Shown in pieces: positions 1 to 7,980 of a DNA stretch of 25,353 nt; positions within the stretch are counted from its first letter, which is position 1, and each line of letters opens with the position of its first letter. The position numbers and the translations under genes are program-made. Under the pieces are notes generated by a model, which was not told where the DNA came from, made no database searches, and saw only the letters and a list, made by a program, of their open reading frames with translations. This DNA comes from a virus: the IMG/VR virus record IMGVR_UViG_3300030109_000415, positions 1-25,353 of that record. One strand, given 5' to 3'.

Positions 1-107
1 TTAAAGCAAGAGTGGAGAAGATTGGTGGTTATGCAACAGACGAAAAGGTATTTGAATTTGCCGTAATTGAAACTTTAAATATTCCAGAAGAATGTTTGGG
101 AGTATAG
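1..107 (+). CDS. C-terminal end of an unknown phage protein (5' partial)
   Basis: The frame is open from the left edge to a TAG at 105-107 and encodes about 34 residues ending in IPEECLGV. The start lies outside the window. I do not recognise a family from this fragment. Its position just before the terminase genes suggests a small accessory gene at the end of the preceding operon. The next gene starts inside it at position 92, a translational-coupling arrangement that supports the frame being real. No function can be assigned. Confidence 0.55.
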   Translation, partial: KARVEKIGGYATDEKVFEFAVIETLNIPEECLGV

Positions 108-274
108 TTTTATTCTTTATTGGTTTAGTGATTGGTATGTATATAGTATCTCAAATCAAAAATCACATAAATAATAATAATAATAAGTTGCTTGAAAATT
201 TAGATAAATGGGAGAGCAGCCACAAAGTGAATTATCAATGGCGAGAGGACGAAAAAAGAAACCAACCAAAATAA
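92..274 (+). CDS. Small single-pass membrane protein, function unknown
   Basis: This 60-residue protein begins with a strongly hydrophobic segment at about residues 3-22. An Asn-rich stretch (residues 27-31) and a charged, presumably cytoplasmic tail follow. It overlaps the preceding frame by 16 nt, and its 3' end runs 37 nt into the small terminase gene. A single N-terminal anchor with a polar tail resembles Rz/spanin-like or host-interaction proteins of phages. There is no lipobox or coiled coil that would let me call it a spanin. The gene is accepted for its coherent membrane topology and tight packing. The function is unknown. Confidence 0.55.
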   Translation: MFGSIVLFFIGLVIGMYIVSQIKNHINNNNNKLLENLDKWESSHKVNYQWREDEKRNQPK

Positions 275-714
275 AAGAGTTACAAGGCACTTTAAAGGCT
301 GAACGGGTGTTAGATAACGAAATGCAAGTTGCTCTTGTTAGAGAGCTTCCAAATGCTCCTCAATGGCTTACAGATATAGGTAAAGAAGAATGGAATAAGG
401 TTTGTGTAGAATTATTTAATAAAAATATGTTACATCAAATTGATTTGCGTTTAATTGAGGCTTATTGTAATGCTATTGCTTTACATATTGAAACAGAAAT
501 AATGTTGAGAGAAAAAGGAAGAATACAAGTATTTAAAAATCCAGATGGAACTATTAAACATACTCAATCCGTTCCTTTTCAAAAAATTGCAAATGACGCA
601 TTAGATAGGGCTTTAAAGATTGCTACGCAATTTGGTTTTACACCATCGGCAAGAAGCTCAATTTCTCAACCTACTTTAATACAACAAAATAATGAGTACA
701 ACTTCTTCGACTAA
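238..714 (+). CDS. terS: Terminase small subunit, P27 family
   Basis: The 158-residue protein starts MARGRKKKPTKIKELQGT, the basic N-terminus typical of P27-family small terminases. An upstream in-frame ATG at 208 would add ten residues, but 238 gives the family-typical start. After the basic tail comes an alpha-helical middle with a PNAPQWL element followed by EEWNKV, also characteristic of the family. The family's role is to recognise the packaging site, form an oligomeric ring and hand DNA to the large subunit. The large subunit gene starts 22 nt before this gene ends, in the usual TerS-TerL order. The assignment is by motif and synteny and is firm for the family. The DNA site recognised cannot be seen. 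Confidence 0.88.
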   Translation: MARGRKKKPTKIKELQGTLKAERVLDNEMQVALVRELPNAPQWLTDIGKEEWNKVCVELFNKNMLHQIDLRLIEAYCNAIALHIETEIMLREKGRIQVFKNPDGTIKHTQSVPFQKIANDALDRALKIATQFGFTPSARSSISQPTLIQQNNEYNFFD

Positions 715-2263
715 ATATTTCTTTGATGAGAAAGAAGCAGACAGGGCTGTTGCTTTTATTGAAACAATGATTAGACATTGTAAAGGAGATTTGACAGGTA
801 AATTATTAAAGTTAGAAGAATGGCAAAAAGAAGATATTATCAGACCACTCTTTGGAACTAAAAATAAAGAAACAGGATTAAGAAGATATAGGACTTGTTA
901 TGTTGAGATACCACGAAAGAACGGGAAATCAACTTTAGGAGCTGCAATTGCATTATATATTTTATTTGCAGACAATGAAAGAGGAGCAGAAGTATTCTCT
1001 TGTGCTGGAGATAGAAACCAAGCCGGTATTATATTTAATATTGCAAAGTCAATGATTGAAATGTCTCCTCAATTATCAAACTACTCACAATTATATAGAA
1101 ATAGTATTATCAATCCATCAAAAGGAAATACTTATAAAGTATTGAGTTCAGATGCCAAATTACAACATGGACATAATGCTCACGCGGTATTATTTGACGA
1201 ATTACATACTCAACCTAACAGAGAGTTATGGGATACTATGATGACATCAACAGGAGCTAGGTCTCAACCAATAATAATGGCAATCACTACAGCTGGAAGC
1301 TCTAAAACTGATGGTAATATCTGTTGGGAGATACACGATTACGCAGATAAAGTAGAAAAAGGGATAATTGAAGATGATACTTTCTTGCCTGTGATATATG
1401 CGGCAGACGAAGAAGATGATTTTACGCAAGAATCTACTTGGATTAAAGCAAACCCTAACTATGGAAAGAGTATTCGTAAAGAATATATGATAAATGAAGC
1501 TAAAAAAGCAACAGAAATAGTCAGTTATGAGAATAGTTTCAAGCGTTTGCATCTGAATATATGGACTTCTAGTGTAACTAAATGGATTTCTGACGCAAAA
1601 TGGATGGAAAATAACAAGAAATTTGATAGAAATAAGCTGAAAAACATGCCTTGTTGGGCTGGATTAGACCTTGCTTCTACTAGAGATTTGTCTAGTTTTG
1701 TGTTATTATTCCCTATTGATGACGAATTTGTGATAATTCCTTACTTCTTTTGCCCTATTGAATCAGTATATACTAGGACTATGAGGGATAAAATACCGTA
1801 TAATCAGTGGGAAAAAGAGGGATATTTGATTACAACACCGGGAGATGTGCAAGATTATGACTTTATAAGAGAGAAAATAAACGAGTTAGGAGGGCAATAT
1901 AACATAAAAAGCATTGCATTTGACCGTTGGAATAGCTCACAACTAGTGATAAACCTAACATCTGACGGAGCAAATATGTCTCCATTCGGACAGGGGTATG
2001 CTAGTATGTCTGCACCCACAAAAGAATTTGAAAAACTGGTATTAAAGAAAGCTCTAATACACTACGATAACCCTGTTTTAAGATGGCAATTACAAAATGT
2101 ATCATTAAGAACAGACCCAGCCGAAAACATTAAAGTAGACAAGGCAAAATCAACAGAGAAAGTTGACGGAATAGTTGCTACTATAATGGCTCTTGGAGAA
2201 TTTATGACAGATGAGTCGCCAGGAGATTCGATTTATAACGATAGAGGATTAATAATTTTATAA
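692..2263 (+). CDS. terL: Terminase large subunit (packaging ATPase and nuclease)
   Basis: This 523-residue protein powers DNA translocation into the prohead and cuts the concatemer. The N-terminal ATPase shows a Walker A motif, PRKNGKST, at residues 74-81 and a Walker B motif, AVLFDE, at 165-170. The RNase H-like C-terminal nuclease shows its acidic residues in GLDLAS (Asp326), AFDRW (Asp411) and VDGIVAT (Asp492). Length and motifs fit the HK97/YmfN-like terminase_1 group often paired with P27 small subunits. That pairing usually goes with cos or pac packaging of HK97-type heads. It overlaps terS by 22 nt and is followed after 1 nt by a small gene. No sign of truncation is visible. Confidence 0.95.
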   Translation: MSTTSSTKYFFDEKEADRAVAFIETMIRHCKGDLTGKLLKLEEWQKEDIIRPLFGTKNKETGLRRYRTCYVEIPRKNGKSTLGAAIALYILFADNERGAEVFSCAGDRNQAGIIFNIAKSMIEMSPQLSNYSQLYRNSIINPSKGNTYKVLSSDAKLQHGHNAHAVLFDELHTQPNRELWDTMMTSTGARSQPIIMAITTAGSSKTDGNICWEIHDYADKVEKGIIEDDTFLPVIYAADEEDDFTQESTWIKANPNYGKSIRKEYMINEAKKATEIVSYENSFKRLHLNIWTSSVTKWISDAKWMENNKKFDRNKLKNMPCWAGLDLASTRDLSSFVLLFPIDDEFVIIPYFFCPIESVYTRTMRDKIPYNQWEKEGYLITTPGDVQDYDFIREKINELGGQYNIKSIAFDRWNSSQLVINLTSDGANMSPFGQGYASMSAPTKEFEKLVLKKALIHYDNPVLRWQLQNVSLRTDPAENIKVDKAKSTEKVDGIVATIMALGEFMTDESPGDSIYNDRGLIIL

Positions 2264-2264
2264 A

Positions 2265-2483
2265 ATGACAATACCATTAGAAATATTAGTCTTGTTAAGT
2301 CCTAGAGGATTTGAGGAGAGATTTCATAAGCATTGTAAGGATACAAACACTTATGTTGAGGCATACGAAAGGACAGAGCAAGAGTATACAGATTACTTTG
2401 GAAAGACTCGCTATGCTAGTTACGATAGCTTTCGTGTAGTGATGCAAAGAAAAATGAAACAAAGTTCCAAGTTTAAAAAATAA
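2265..2483 (+). CDS. Small conserved-type phage protein between terminase and portal, function unknown
   Basis: A 72-residue, charge-rich protein begins one base after the terL stop, so it is almost certainly co-translated with the packaging genes. It is Lys/Arg-rich at the C-terminus and has an acidic/aromatic centre (EQEYTDYFGKTRYASYDSF). No transmembrane segment or zinc motif is visible. Small genes in this position occur in several flavobacterial phages, but I know no demonstrated function. It is a real gene by spacing and by the promoter that follows its stop. Its role is unassigned. Confidence 0.7.
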   Translation: MTIPLEILVLLSPRGFEERFHKHCKDTNTYVEAYERTEQEYTDYFGKTRYASYDSFRVVMQRKMKQSSKFKK

Positions 2484-2490
2484 TTTTTTT

Positions 2491-2498
2491 TACTTTTG
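2491..2498 (+). promoter_or_regulatory. Candidate Bacteroidota -7 element upstream of the portal gene
   Basis: TACTTTTG matches the Bacteroidota TAnnTTTG -7 box exactly. It sits in a 44-nt gene-free AT-rich gap, 29 nt before the portal ATG at 2528. No good TTG -33 element is seen at the usual distance. The upstream run is T-rich, which may compensate. It would give the portal-protease-capsid genes an extra transcript separate from the terminase genes. Confidence 0.45.
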
Positions 2499-2527
2499 TA
2501 AAAATCTAATTAGAAAGCACATAATTT

Positions 2528-3796
2528 ATGGGAGTATTTGATGCACTTCGTAATATCTTTACGAATACAGAGAAAAGGACTGGTAGTTATATTGACCCAA
2601 ACACTTTTCTTCCATCTAGCGGAAGCGGAATAAATATTACTCAAGAATCTGCAGTCACTTTTACAGCTGTATGGGCAGCGATAAGGATGTTATCCGAATC
2701 TGTTGCTCAACTCCCTATACAAATAATTGAAAGGCTAGAAAACGGAGACAAAATACAAAGGTCAAATCATATGTTATACGATATGATTCATACAAGACCG
2801 AATGAGTATATGACGCAATTTAATTTCATTCAAAAATGTATGTATGATTTATGCGTTGCAGGAAACTCTTATGTATTTATAAAAAGGAATGGAGCTGGAA
2901 GACCAATTGAATTAATACCTTTAGATGTAAACAAAATAGAAGTTAGAGAATTTGAAGAGACTTATTATTACTACAATCAAGATACAAATGAAATGCTGGA
3001 TTACTATGATATGCTTCATTTCAAAATAGTGAGTGCTGACGGAATGCTTGGACAGAGTCCTATTGATGTTTGTGCAAATTCAATTTCGTGGGGTTTAGGA
3101 TTAGAAAGATACGGAAATTCTTATTTTTCTAACGGGGCAAAAGTATCTGGAGTTTTACAAACAGACAGAGCATTATCTACAGAAGCAATTGAAAGGTTAA
3201 GAAATTCTTTTGACCAAAATTATTCAAAAATAGGAGATGCAAACAAAACCTTAATTTTAGAAGAGGGATTAAAATTTAACACAATAAGCCTATCAAATGA
3301 AGCTAGTCAATTTCTACTTTCTAGACAATTTTCTATTGAAGAAATTGCTAGAATATTTAATATACCTCCACATCTACTTCGTGATTTAAGTAAGTCAAGT
3401 TTTAACAATATACAGGAGCAGTCAAGAGAATTTGTTCAGTATACTTTAATGCCTTACTTAACAATGTTTGAAGCAGAAATGACAGGTAAGTTATTTAAGA
3501 AAAGTGAGAAGAAAAAATTAAAAATAGAATTTAATACTAACGCCTTATTACGAGGCAATCCAAAGGAAAGAGCAGATTATTACAGAACAATGTTGAATAT
3601 TGGAGCAATGACTATTAACGAGGTTAGACAAAAAGAAAATCTTAATGTTGTTGAAAATGGAGACGATTTATTTATGCAATTAAATATGGCTACGGTGGAT
3701 AATATAGTAGCAGGAGGCACATTAAATAAATTTGATGAAGAAGAAATTGTAGTAAAAGATGAGGATGAAAAAACAGACGAAAATGCCGATTCCTAA
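2528..3796 (+). CDS. Portal protein, HK97 family
   Basis: This 422-residue protein forms the dodecameric ring at the unique capsid vertex through which DNA enters and leaves. The N-terminal stretch with AVTFTAVWAAIRMLSESVAQLP is the hallmark start of phage_portal family proteins. It is followed by a segment reading IPLDVNKIEV, a GMLGQSPID element and, near residues 275-290, IARIFNIPPHLLRDLS, which is also family-typical. Length is normal. The C-terminus is acidic (EEEIVVKDEDEKTDENADS). The next gene starts 14 nt before its stop. Position between terminase and protease is canonical. Confidence 0.94.
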   Translation: MGVFDALRNIFTNTEKRTGSYIDPNTFLPSSGSGINITQESAVTFTAVWAAIRMLSESVAQLPIQIIERLENGDKIQRSNHMLYDMIHTRPNEYMTQFNFIQKCMYDLCVAGNSYVFIKRNGAGRPIELIPLDVNKIEVREFEETYYYYNQDTNEMLDYYDMLHFKIVSADGMLGQSPIDVCANSISWGLGLERYGNSYFSNGAKVSGVLQTDRALSTEAIERLRNSFDQNYSKIGDANKTLILEEGLKFNTISLSNEASQFLLSRQFSIEEIARIFNIPPHLLRDLSKSSFNNIQEQSREFVQYTLMPYLTMFEAEMTGKLFKKSEKKKLKIEFNTNALLRGNPKERADYYRTMLNIGAMTINEVRQKENLNVVENGDDLFMQLNMATVDNIVAGGTLNKFDEEEIVVKDEDEKTDENADS

Positions 3797-4958
3797 ACCA
3801 CAAATAAATGAGAGTGAAAGTGAATTTATGGATAGGTGTATGTCTGATGAAACAATGAAATCAGAATATGACGATAAACAAAGATTTGCAATTTGTAAAA
3901 CAAAATTAGAAAATAATAGCATTATGAAAAAAGACGAAAAAAGGCATGTAAAAGAAATAATTGAGGATGAAGAAACAATCACAATTGTATATAACAAAAA
4001 TGAAGAATTTGAAGGTATCAAACTTAAAGACTCCGATATTCCAGACGAGGGAGACGAAGAGACAATTGGTGAGGATACTGAAGAGGCTGATTCTCACTAC
4101 GATGAAGAAGACGAAGTGGTGGAAGAGGAAGAAGAAGTGGCTGATGAAGAAATGGAAGAAGATGAGGATGAGGATGATGTAGAAGAAGATGAAGAAGAGG
4201 AAGAAGATAGGGATGAGCATGAAGAAGATGAGTTAGAAGACGAAGAGGAAGAGGCTGACGAAGAGATGGAGGAAGACGAGGAAGAAGAAGATGAAGAAGA
4301 AGATGAGGACGAGGAAGAAGATGAAGATGAAGAAAAGAAAAAAAGAAGTGTTTGGGACTTGAAAGATGATACAGAAAAAAGATTCTTTTCAGTTGAAACA
4401 AGAGTAACTAAAAAAGGTAAAAGAAACATCGTAGAGGGTCACGCAGCTGTTTATAATGAGTTGAGTGAGGATTTAGGTGGATTCAGAGAAATGATTAAGC
4501 CTGGAGCATTTGACGATGTATTAGGAAATGATGTAAGAGCATTTTTTAACCACGACCCTAATTTTTTACTTGCCAGAACTTCAAGTGGTACGCTTAAACT
4601 ATCAACAGACAAAAAAGGATTAAAATATTCTTTTGATGTACCAGATACAACAGCCGGTAGAGATTTATTAGTTTCTATGAAGCGAGGAGATATAACACAA
4701 AGCTCTTTTGCCTTTAGAGTAGAAAGCGATTCTTGGGATGAAAGAGATGGAAGAGATATAAGAACAATTGAAAAAGTGGCTAGGTTATTTGATGTAAGTC
4801 CAGTTTCAATTCCTGCTTATCCAGATGCAAATGATTTAGCAATTGCAAAAAGAAGCAGAATGATTCACAAAGATAAAACAAAAATGAAAAGCGAAAATGA
4901 TTATGAGTATAGAACGAGTTTACTTGGATTAAAAATTAATATAATTAAAAGAAAATAA
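3783..4958 (+). CDS. Prohead maturation protease (HK97 type) with an N-terminal cysteine motif and a long acidic insert
   Basis: Residues 195-350 form an HK97-type serine protease. They include GHAAVYNELSEDLGGFRE, a probable catalytic His257 in FFNHDP and Ser307/Ser308 in QSSFAF. It cleaves the capsid delta domain during head maturation. Two parts precede this domain. Residues 1-45 begin MPIPKP and carry RCMSDETMKSEY...RFAIC, a motif seen at the N-terminus of some phage maturation proteins. Residues 108-184 are almost entirely Glu and Asp and contain a duplicated ADEEMEEDE unit. The start at 3783 gives the familiar MPIPKP beginning. An ATG at 3759 would add eight residues. The gene overlaps the portal gene by 14 nt. 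The acidic part may act as a scaffold, which is inference. Confidence 0.88.
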   Translation: MPIPKPQINESESEFMDRCMSDETMKSEYDDKQRFAICKTKLENNSIMKKDEKRHVKEIIEDEETITIVYNKNEEFEGIKLKDSDIPDEGDEETIGEDTEEADSHYDEEDEVVEEEEEVADEEMEEDEDEDDVEEDEEEEEDRDEHEEDELEDEEEEADEEMEEDEEEEDEEEDEDEEEDEDEEKKKRSVWDLKDDTEKRFFSVETRVTKKGKRNIVEGHAAVYNELSEDLGGFREMIKPGAFDDVLGNDVRAFFNHDPNFLLARTSSGTLKLSTDKKGLKYSFDVPDTTAGRDLLVSMKRGDITQSSFAFRVESDSWDERDGRDIRTIEKVARLFDVSPVSIPAYPDANDLAIAKRSRMIHKDKTKMKSENDYEYRTSLLGLKINIIKRK

Positions 4959-4959
4959 A

Positions 4960-6201
4960 ATGAAAAAGAGTTTAGACCTTAAAGAGACTCGTTCTGATTT
5001 AGTTTCAAAATTAGAAGATGTGCATGGATTGGCTACTTCTGAAAAAAGAGAACTATCAAAAAGCGAGGCGAAAAAAGTTGATACTATGATTTCTAAAATT
5101 GATAATTTAGATGTAAATATCAAGAGAGCAGAAAAAATAGAATCAGAAATGAGAAATGCTGCAGCAGTGTCTGGAGCTAAAGTATCACAGCCAAAAGCTG
5201 ACCAAAGATACTCAATTCAAAAAGCTGTACAAGGATTTATCAATAATGACCTTTCTGGTATTGAAAAAGAATACCACCAAGAAGCTCAAAGAAATAATTC
5301 TATTACAGGATTAGGAATACCTACAATGGTATTTGGAGCAGAGCAAAGATTGAATCCACAAAAAGTTTCTAACGCTGGAGGATTAATTCCTACTGAAGTT
5401 GGTGACTGGGCAGGTACATTACAAAATAAAACTGTACTTGGAGACCTTGCTACTTGGATGTATGGATTATCTGGAAATATGAAAATTCCTACTTTAAGCG
5501 GAACGACTGCTGGATGGGGTGGAGAAGTTGCTGATGCAACTGATGCTGCAACCGTAGTTAATAGTACTTCATTATCTCCAAACAAATTATCTGCTTACAT
5601 GGATATTTCAAAAATGTTATTAGCTCAAACTAATGGCTCTGTTGAAGGTATAATCCGTGACGATATGACTAACGCAATTGCATCTGTATTAGAGGCAGCT
5701 GTTTTAGGTAACGCAGATGGAACGGGGAATGTTCCTCAAGGTGTTTTTGATGCTGGAACTACTATCACAGCTGGTACTGTAGATTACGCTTCTATTTTAG
5801 CAATGGAAGAAGCTCTACAAACTGCTAACGCTGACTTTGGAAGAGTAGCATACTTAACTACTCCAAAAGGTAGAAAACTTCTTAAAGAGCATGTTGGTCA
5901 ACCGGGAATCACTGGTACGGAAACAGGATATGGTGAGCCTATTTGGAAAGATGATTTAGTTGATGGATACATGGCAAGAAGCACAGGTAATGTTTATGCT
6001 GCAGGCTCTGGTACTCACAAAGAGGGATTAGTTTTAGGTCGTTGGGATGATTTAGTAATTGGTCAATTTGGTAACGCACTTGATGTTGTTGTAGACCCTT
6101 ACTCAAAGTCACTTTCTGGTGAAGTAAGATTGGTAGTAATATCATTCTGGGACACTGTATTTAGAAGAGCAACTAGCTTCCAAACACAGTTAATATCTTA
6201 A
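4960..6201 (+). CDS. Major capsid protein, HK97 fold
   Basis: This 413-residue protein builds the icosahedral shell. Residues 1-70 are highly charged and helical, matching the delta domain that acts as scaffold and is removed by the protease. The body begins near residues 140-150 with NAGGLIPTEVGDWAG, where HK97-like proteins have their N-arm/A-domain entry. It ends with DVVVDPYSKSLSGEVRLVV, the typical C-terminal P/A-domain strand region. It starts 1 nt after the protease gene and is followed by a G6/C6 hairpin terminator. That fits a need for many capsid copies relative to distal genes. No insertion domain or truncation is apparent. Confidence 0.93.
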   Translation: MKKSLDLKETRSDLVSKLEDVHGLATSEKRELSKSEAKKVDTMISKIDNLDVNIKRAEKIESEMRNAAAVSGAKVSQPKADQRYSIQKAVQGFINNDLSGIEKEYHQEAQRNNSITGLGIPTMVFGAEQRLNPQKVSNAGGLIPTEVGDWAGTLQNKTVLGDLATWMYGLSGNMKIPTLSGTTAGWGGEVADATDAATVVNSTSLSPNKLSAYMDISKMLLAQTNGSVEGIIRDDMTNAIASVLEAAVLGNADGTGNVPQGVFDAGTTITAGTVDYASILAMEEALQTANADFGRVAYLTTPKGRKLLKEHVGQPGITGTETGYGEPIWKDDLVDGYMARSTGNVYAAGSGTHKEGLVLGRWDDLVIGQFGNALDVVVDPYSKSLSGEVRLVVISFWDTVFRRATSFQTQLIS

Positions 6202-6217
6202 TAATTTTTACAGGATT

Positions 6218-6239
6218 TTGGGGGGTAATATCCCCCCGA
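6218..6239 (+). terminator. Hairpin terminator after the capsid gene
   Basis: A run of six G (6220-6225) and a run of six C (6232-6237) pair around the loop TAATAT. Two flanking pairs extend the stem to about 8 bp. The downstream sequence, GATTTCTTGTATTT, is T-rich but interrupted, so termination may be partial. It lies 16 nt after the capsid stop, the usual place for a terminator that raises capsid output relative to the neck genes. Confidence 0.65.
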
Positions 6240-6280
6240 TTTCTTGTATTTATAGAAAACACTAAAATCGCGTATAAGCC

Positions 6281-6358
6281 CGTTTTTAAGCGATTTAAGA
6301 GAGTTTACTAGGTTAGTGATATATTACTATGCAAAAGAAAAGTTCGTTGATTTGCTAG
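6281..6358 (+). repeat. Intergenic repeat copy A (about 78 nt; related copy at 23332)
   Basis: The first 26 nt match positions 23332-23357 at 23 of 26 bases, centred on AAGCGATTTAA. The block TACTATG then recurs at the same offset (44 nt) in both copies. TTCGTT recurs nearby (offset 62 here, 65 there), and CTAG recurs at offset 74 in both. The middle is not conserved. In this copy, AAATCGC (6265-6271) and GCGATTT (6290-6296) form a 7-bp inverted repeat. The rest of 6241-6433 is AT-rich, with an A-rich leader just before the next gene and no credible ORF. Confidence 0.6.
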
Positions 6359-6433
6359 GACTGACAAAAATCCATAAAAAATATTATGGTAAATAAATAA
6401 AACGGCAAAAAAAGGTAAAAAAAAGACTAAAAA

Positions 6434-7045
6434 ATGGCTAGAAATTCACACATAAAATCTCCCCGAACAGCAAGTGCATTAACACTAGCTCAAGCCAAAA
6501 ATCACTTAAGAATACCAACAACAATTACAGAAGAAGATGACTACATTCAAGGCTTAATTGACACAGCAACTGATGTAGCAGATATATATTGTAACATCTC
6601 AATAATACAACAAACATATGTTCAGTATGCTGATAAGTGGGAAGATACAATAGAATTATTTCATTCTCCAATTCGCGGAACTGGACAAGCTGATATGGTA
6701 AAGGTGGAGTATATAGCAACAGGCGGAGGTAGTACTTATTCTACTTGGGCTATAACAAATTATAAGTTTGACAAATATTCTTCTCCTTTAAGATTAGTTC
6801 ATGAAAATGGAAAAAATTATCCAAATACGGAAGATATTATTAATGCAATAAAAATAGAATATAAAGTAGGTGGACCTGCAGCTGATGTTCCTGCAGCAAT
6901 CAAACAAGCCTTACTTATTATGGTAGGTCAATGGTATGAAAATAGACAAGAAGCAATAGTAGGTAGAAGCGTTGGAACAATTCCAATGACTGCTACTTAT
7001 TTACTAGACAGATATAAGGTGCAAACATTTGGAATCCCTAATTAA
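6434..7045 (+). CDS. Head-tail connector protein, gp6-like (phiE125 gp8 type)
   Basis: This 203-residue protein is expected to form the ring that docks under the portal. Residues 15-45 read ALTLAQAKNHLRIP...EDDYIQGLIDTATDVADIYCN. This is the signature of gp6-like connectors, in which two helices near the start pack into a ring. The C-terminal VPAAIKQALLIMVGQWYENRQEAIVG is also family-typical. It is the first gene after the intergenic repeat region and starts the neck block of four tightly packed genes. The start is preceded by a long A-rich stretch, as is common in Bacteroidota. Length agrees with the family. The assignment rests on motif and synteny. Confidence 0.87.
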   Translation: MARNSHIKSPRTASALTLAQAKNHLRIPTTITEEDDYIQGLIDTATDVADIYCNISIIQQTYVQYADKWEDTIELFHSPIRGTGQADMVKVEYIATGGGSTYSTWAITNYKFDKYSSPLRLVHENGKNYPNTEDIINAIKIEYKVGGPAADVPAAIKQALLIMVGQWYENRQEAIVGRSVGTIPMTATYLLDRYKVQTFGIPN

Positions 7046-7050
7046 AGAGT

Positions 7051-7443
7051 ATGAGTTATCACATTGGCACTTTTAATGAGAAAATAAATATTCAAAAATC
7101 TTCAGAGGTTATTGATGCAATGGGTGGAATGCGTTTGACTTGGTCAGACTATTGTGATGCGTGGGCTTCAATTGAATATAAAGAGGGAGGAACTGATGTT
7201 TCAGATATGAGAATGAATTCTCCTCAATACGCAGAAATGACTTTTAGAAATATAGGAGAAAATTTACAAAAGGTAACAGGTAAGCAATTATTTAGAGTTA
7301 TAGTTCCTAATGAAACAGGGGCTGCAACAGATACGAGAAGATACTGGAATATTAATAGTTATACAATTCATGGAGAAAAATATAATAGATACAAAACTAT
7401 ATTTTGCTCTAGCGAATCAGTAGACGATATAAGAAATTTATAG
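7051..7443 (+). CDS. Head closure / head-tail adaptor protein (SPP1 gp16-like)
   Basis: The 130-residue protein begins IGTFNEKINIQKSSEVIDAMGG and has WSDYCDAWASIEYKEG, a clear match to the Phage_H_T_join pattern of a beta-barrel stopper. It plugs the connector after packaging and provides the tail attachment surface. It lies 5 nt after the connector gene and abuts the next start exactly. Length is slightly above the typical 100-115 residues. I place it confidently in the family. The exact position in the neck stack is inferred from gene order. Confidence 0.85.
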   Translation: MSYHIGTFNEKINIQKSSEVIDAMGGMRLTWSDYCDAWASIEYKEGGTDVSDMRMNSPQYAEMTFRNIGENLQKVTGKQLFRVIVPNETGAATDTRRYWNINSYTIHGEKYNRYKTIFCSSESVDDIRNL

Positions 7444-7980
7444 ATGATTAATATTACACTAGAGGGAGACAAAACATTACAAGCGAAAATGGATAAGTTT
7501 ATTGATAATGTCAATAATAAAAAAAAGATTATTCGTGAAGTGATGACTCCAGCTGCAAAAATAGTAACAAAAGTAATGAGAAGTAAAGCTCCAGTATTAA
7601 GAGGAGGTACTTTTGATGTGTATAGGACTCCAAAGATGAAATCTGGAAAAGCTCCAAAAGGTATGGGTAAGATTTATGTTAAAATTAAACCAAATCAATT
7701 AAAAAAATCAATCTTTCATTTTCATACTAGAGCAACAAGAAAGGCAGGAGCAATCAATATAGGACCTCGTTATAAAAGTGGAGTTTGGAAAAAGCCAGAA
7801 AAAGGAGGTTGGTATATGCATATGGTACAATTTGGAACAGATTTGGTAAAGGCACAGCCATTTGTTAAACAAGCATTAATTGCTTCAAGCAAAGGGGTGG
7901 GTAATATGATGAAAAAAGGTTATTTGAAATTAATGAAAGACGCTGCAAAACAATCGTCAGGATATATACAAGTTAAATAA
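7444..7980 (+). CDS. HK97 gp10-like neck/tail completion protein
   Basis: The 178-residue basic protein begins with ITLEGDKTLQAKMDKF and has MTPAAKIVTKVMRSKAPVLRGG. It later shows YMHMVQFGTD followed by QPFVKQAL, the order seen in HK97 gp10-family proteins (FxExGT...PFxxPA type). The family acts at the tail end joining the neck. It starts directly after the preceding stop, and its last base is the first base of the next gene. No anomalies are visible. The molecular role within the family is not well defined. Confidence 0.85.
   Translation: MINITLEGDKTLQAKMDKFIDNVNNKKKIIREVMTPAAKIVTKVMRSKAPVLRGGTFDVYRTPKMKSGKAPKGMGKIYVKIKPNQLKKSIFHFHTRATRKAGAINIGPRYKSGVWKKPEKGGWYMHMVQFGTDLVKAQPFVKQALIASSKGVGNMMKKGYLKLMKDAAKQSSGYIQVK

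Noticed and set aside
1247-1552. 101-residue minus-strand ORF inside terL
   Set aside because: It lies wholly within a well-conserved ATPase/nuclease gene and encodes no recognisable domain; a shadow frame.
4024-4429. Minus-strand ORFs made almost only of Ser or of Leu/His/Pro
   Set aside because: They are the complement of the Glu/Asp-coding GAA/GAT repeats of the protease gene; low complexity, no start context and opposite to all real genes.
6393-6460. Lys-rich frame KTAKKGKKKTKKW before the connector gene
   Set aside because: No start codon exists in the frame, and the A-rich stretch is better explained as the translation-promoting leader of the gene at 6434.
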